Assembly: GCA_029243925.1 (NCBI GenBank)
Contig: JAQWRC010000057.1
Location: 1-7,914, forward strand
Source: Phycisphaerales bacterium
GTDB lineage: Bacteria; Planctomycetota; Phycisphaerae; Phycisphaerales; SM1A02
Direction of reading: 5' to 3'
Length of the DNA: 7,914 bases
Part shown: positions 6,938 through 7,914 of the stretch, one piece after another
Layout of the letters: every line of letters starts with the position of its first letter
Position numbering within the stretch: the first letter of the stretch is position 1
Program-made: the position numbers and the translations under genes
Notes under the pieces: model-generated
Seen by the model: the letters and a program-made list of their open reading frames with translations, nothing else
What the model was told of the DNA's origin: nothing
Databases searched by the model: none

Positions 6938-7786
6938 GTGATCAACTGGTCTATCCCCTCGGTGGAAGGTCGCGTCATCGTTGGGACCACCCATGAACCC
7001 ACGACAGGCCCCGAACGGGGCCAAGTGATCATTGCGCACGGATTCAAGGGCTACAAGGAGTATGGGTTCTTCCCCTGGTTGGCCCAAGCCATGGCCAATG
7101 CGGGCTTTGCCGCTCATCGGTTCAACTTCAGTTGCAGCGGCATGGACCATGGGCACGGGGATTTCGATGTCGTCGCGTTTGAGCAGGACACCTGGAACAG
7201 GCAAGTCGAGGATCTGTTGAGTGTGCTCAAAGAAGCACGTGCCGGAAGTCTCCCCGGCCGCGGTGGCCCCATGGTGCTGATGGGCCATTCCCGTGGGGGG
7301 GTGGCGAGTCTATTGGCGGCGGGGCGTCACGCAGGATCGGACGAACTTGATGCGTTGCGTGGCATCATGACGTTGGCCTCGCCCGACACCTGTCTGTCAA
7401 TGGCGGATGACGTGCAGTCGACATTGTGCGTTGAAGGCACGATCCCGTCTCCGTCGAGTCGGACCTCGCAGGTGCTGCGAGTTGGACGAGCGTTTCTTGA
7501 AGAACAACGTGCCGATCCGCCTGCGCATGATCTGTTGCTGCAGGTGAGTCGAATCAAACTGCCGACCTGCATTGTCCATGGAACGGCAGATGATGCCGTC
7601 GATGTGCAGGCTGCCACCTCAATCGCCAATGCAACGACCAGTCAATGTGAGGTCCATCACATTGAAGGCTCCAACCATGTATTCAATACGACCAACCCAT
7701 TCCCGGCGGACGGGGTTCCATCCGAAGCGCTGGGGGAACTTGGTTCAATCGCCAGCTCATTCGCCAGTGAGTTGAGCCTGGGGTGA
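6938..7786 (+). CDS. Alpha/beta hydrolase (serine hydrolase fold), substrate unknown
   Basis: The 282-residue product has the ordered hallmarks of the fold. HGFKGYKEYGFF (34-45) is the oxyanion-hole loop after the first core strand. A strand and loop RFNFSCSGM follow. VLMGHSRGG carries the nucleophile elbow with S118, HGTADDAVD has the acid (D218, or D219), and IEGSNHVF has the catalytic histidine H247. The HGFKG...K(E/D) pattern is shared with small soluble esterase or dienelactone-hydrolase-like proteins found widely in bacteria. No signal peptide or lid-sized insertion is obvious, so a cytoplasmic esterase, thioesterase or acyl-hydrolase role is likely, but the substrate cannot be named. 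GTG 6938 is preferred because AAAGGAG lies six bases upstream and homology begins immediately. Transcription is divergent from the FAD gene across 69 bases. Its 3' end overlaps the probable convergent gene at the right edge by 30 bases. Confidence 0.92.
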   Translation: MINWSIPSVEGRVIVGTTHEPTTGPERGQVIIAHGFKGYKEYGFFPWLAQAMANAGFAAHRFNFSCSGMDHGHGDFDVVAFEQDTWNRQVEDLLSVLKEARAGSLPGRGGPMVLMGHSRGGVASLLAAGRHAGSDELDALRGIMTLASPDTCLSMADDVQSTLCVEGTIPSPSSRTSQVLRVGRAFLEEQRADPPAHDLLLQVSRIKLPTCIVHGTADDAVDVQAATSIANATTSQCEVHHIEGSNHVFNTTNPFPADGVPSEALGELGSIASSFASELSLG

Positions 7787-7914
7787 GGCGGAATCAGCCA
7801 TCGCCTCGGCGGCGGCAGGCTGTGTCACGATGACGGGGGGCGGGGCATCCGATGGGGGTGCCTTGATGGCCGTCGACTTTCTGATCTGGCCTTCTTCACC
7901 AATGTCATCGACTT
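7757..7914 (-). CDS. Probable C-terminal tail of an unidentified gene (5' end outside window)
   Basis: On the - strand a frame open at the right edge runs 51 codons to TGA at 7759-7757. It begins VDDIGEEGQIRKSTAIKAPP and continues as a Pro/Ala-rich stretch (SDAPPPVIVTQPAAAEAMAD) before ending QLTGE. The composition, charged then Pro/Ala-rich, is typical of a disordered C-terminal tail. No domain can be recognised. A + strand frame across the same bases, from ATG at 7842, is also open to the edge but reads as Gly-rich and less protein-like, so I prefer the - strand reading. It would overlap the hydrolase gene tail to tail by 30 bases. The call rests only on reading-frame openness and composition. 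Confidence 0.5.
   Translation of the reverse strand, partial: VDDIGEEGQIRKSTAIKAPPSDAPPPVIVTQPAAAEAMADSASPQAQLTGE
7785..7807 (+). terminator. Possible hairpin at the hydrolase stop codon
   Basis: GAGGCG (7785-7790) and CGCCTC (7802-7807) can pair as a six-base GC-rich stem with an 11-base loop, beginning within the hydrolase stop codon. No T run follows on either strand, so it is not a standard intrinsic terminator. It may simply reflect GC-rich codons of the convergent gene. Confidence 0.25.

Noticed and set aside
7844..7880. G-rich runs that might form a G-quadruplex
   Set aside because: There are only three well-separated runs, and they are explained by proline codons of the probable - strand gene.
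1..7914. Possible new defence, mobile or signalling system
   Set aside because: All long frames belong to known housekeeping or metabolic families. No nuclease, transposase, integrase, toxin, reverse transcriptase, repeat array or atypical composition was seen.

Overview
The window reads as an ordinary bacterial chromosome segment that is densely coding and moderately GC-rich, with frequent GTG starts. It contains no rRNA, tRNA, CRISPR array, insertion sequence or phage gene that I can see. The fused, oversized SecDF downstream of YajC, together with the style of the LysM, FAD-oxidoreductase and aldo/keto-reductase proteins, suggests a member of the Planctomycetota, perhaps a Phycisphaerae-like marine lineage. 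That placement is inferred from family resemblance recalled from memory and was not computed.

Layout. Bases 3-350 hold the end of yajC, whose frame is open to the left edge. Bases 372-3959 hold one very long gene in which SecD and SecF are fused (1195 codons). These two form the classical yajC-secD-secF export cluster on the + strand. A 146-base gap follows, then a membrane-anchored protein with two LysM domains (4106-4906, +) behind a strong ribosome binding site. On the - strand and convergent with it lies a two-gene unit. It consists of an FAD-dependent oxidoreductase of the DAO type (5642-6868) followed by an overlapping aldo/keto reductase (from 5681), whose frame is broken near 5040. 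The missing C-terminal 45 residues are intact in the neighbouring frame down to 4903. Divergent from the FAD gene, across a 69-base gap, is an alpha/beta hydrolase (6938-7786, +). The last bases probably contain the C-terminal tail of another - strand gene (7757-7914).

How the genes work together. YajC and SecDF act together at the Sec translocon, where SecDF uses the proton gradient to pull substrates across the membrane. The LysM protein probably binds peptidoglycan in the periplasm. The FAD and aldo/keto genes are probably co-transcribed and translationally coupled, but their substrates cannot be read from sequence. The hydrolase is a soluble serine-hydrolase-fold enzyme of unknown substrate.

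No new defence, mobile or signalling system is evident. The observations most worth following are the roughly 180-residue helical insertion in the SecD periplasmic region, the enlarged SecF periplasmic region, the single-base frameshift in the aldo/keto reductase, and the four-base CTAG that supplies both stop codons of the LysM gene and the restored reductase frame.
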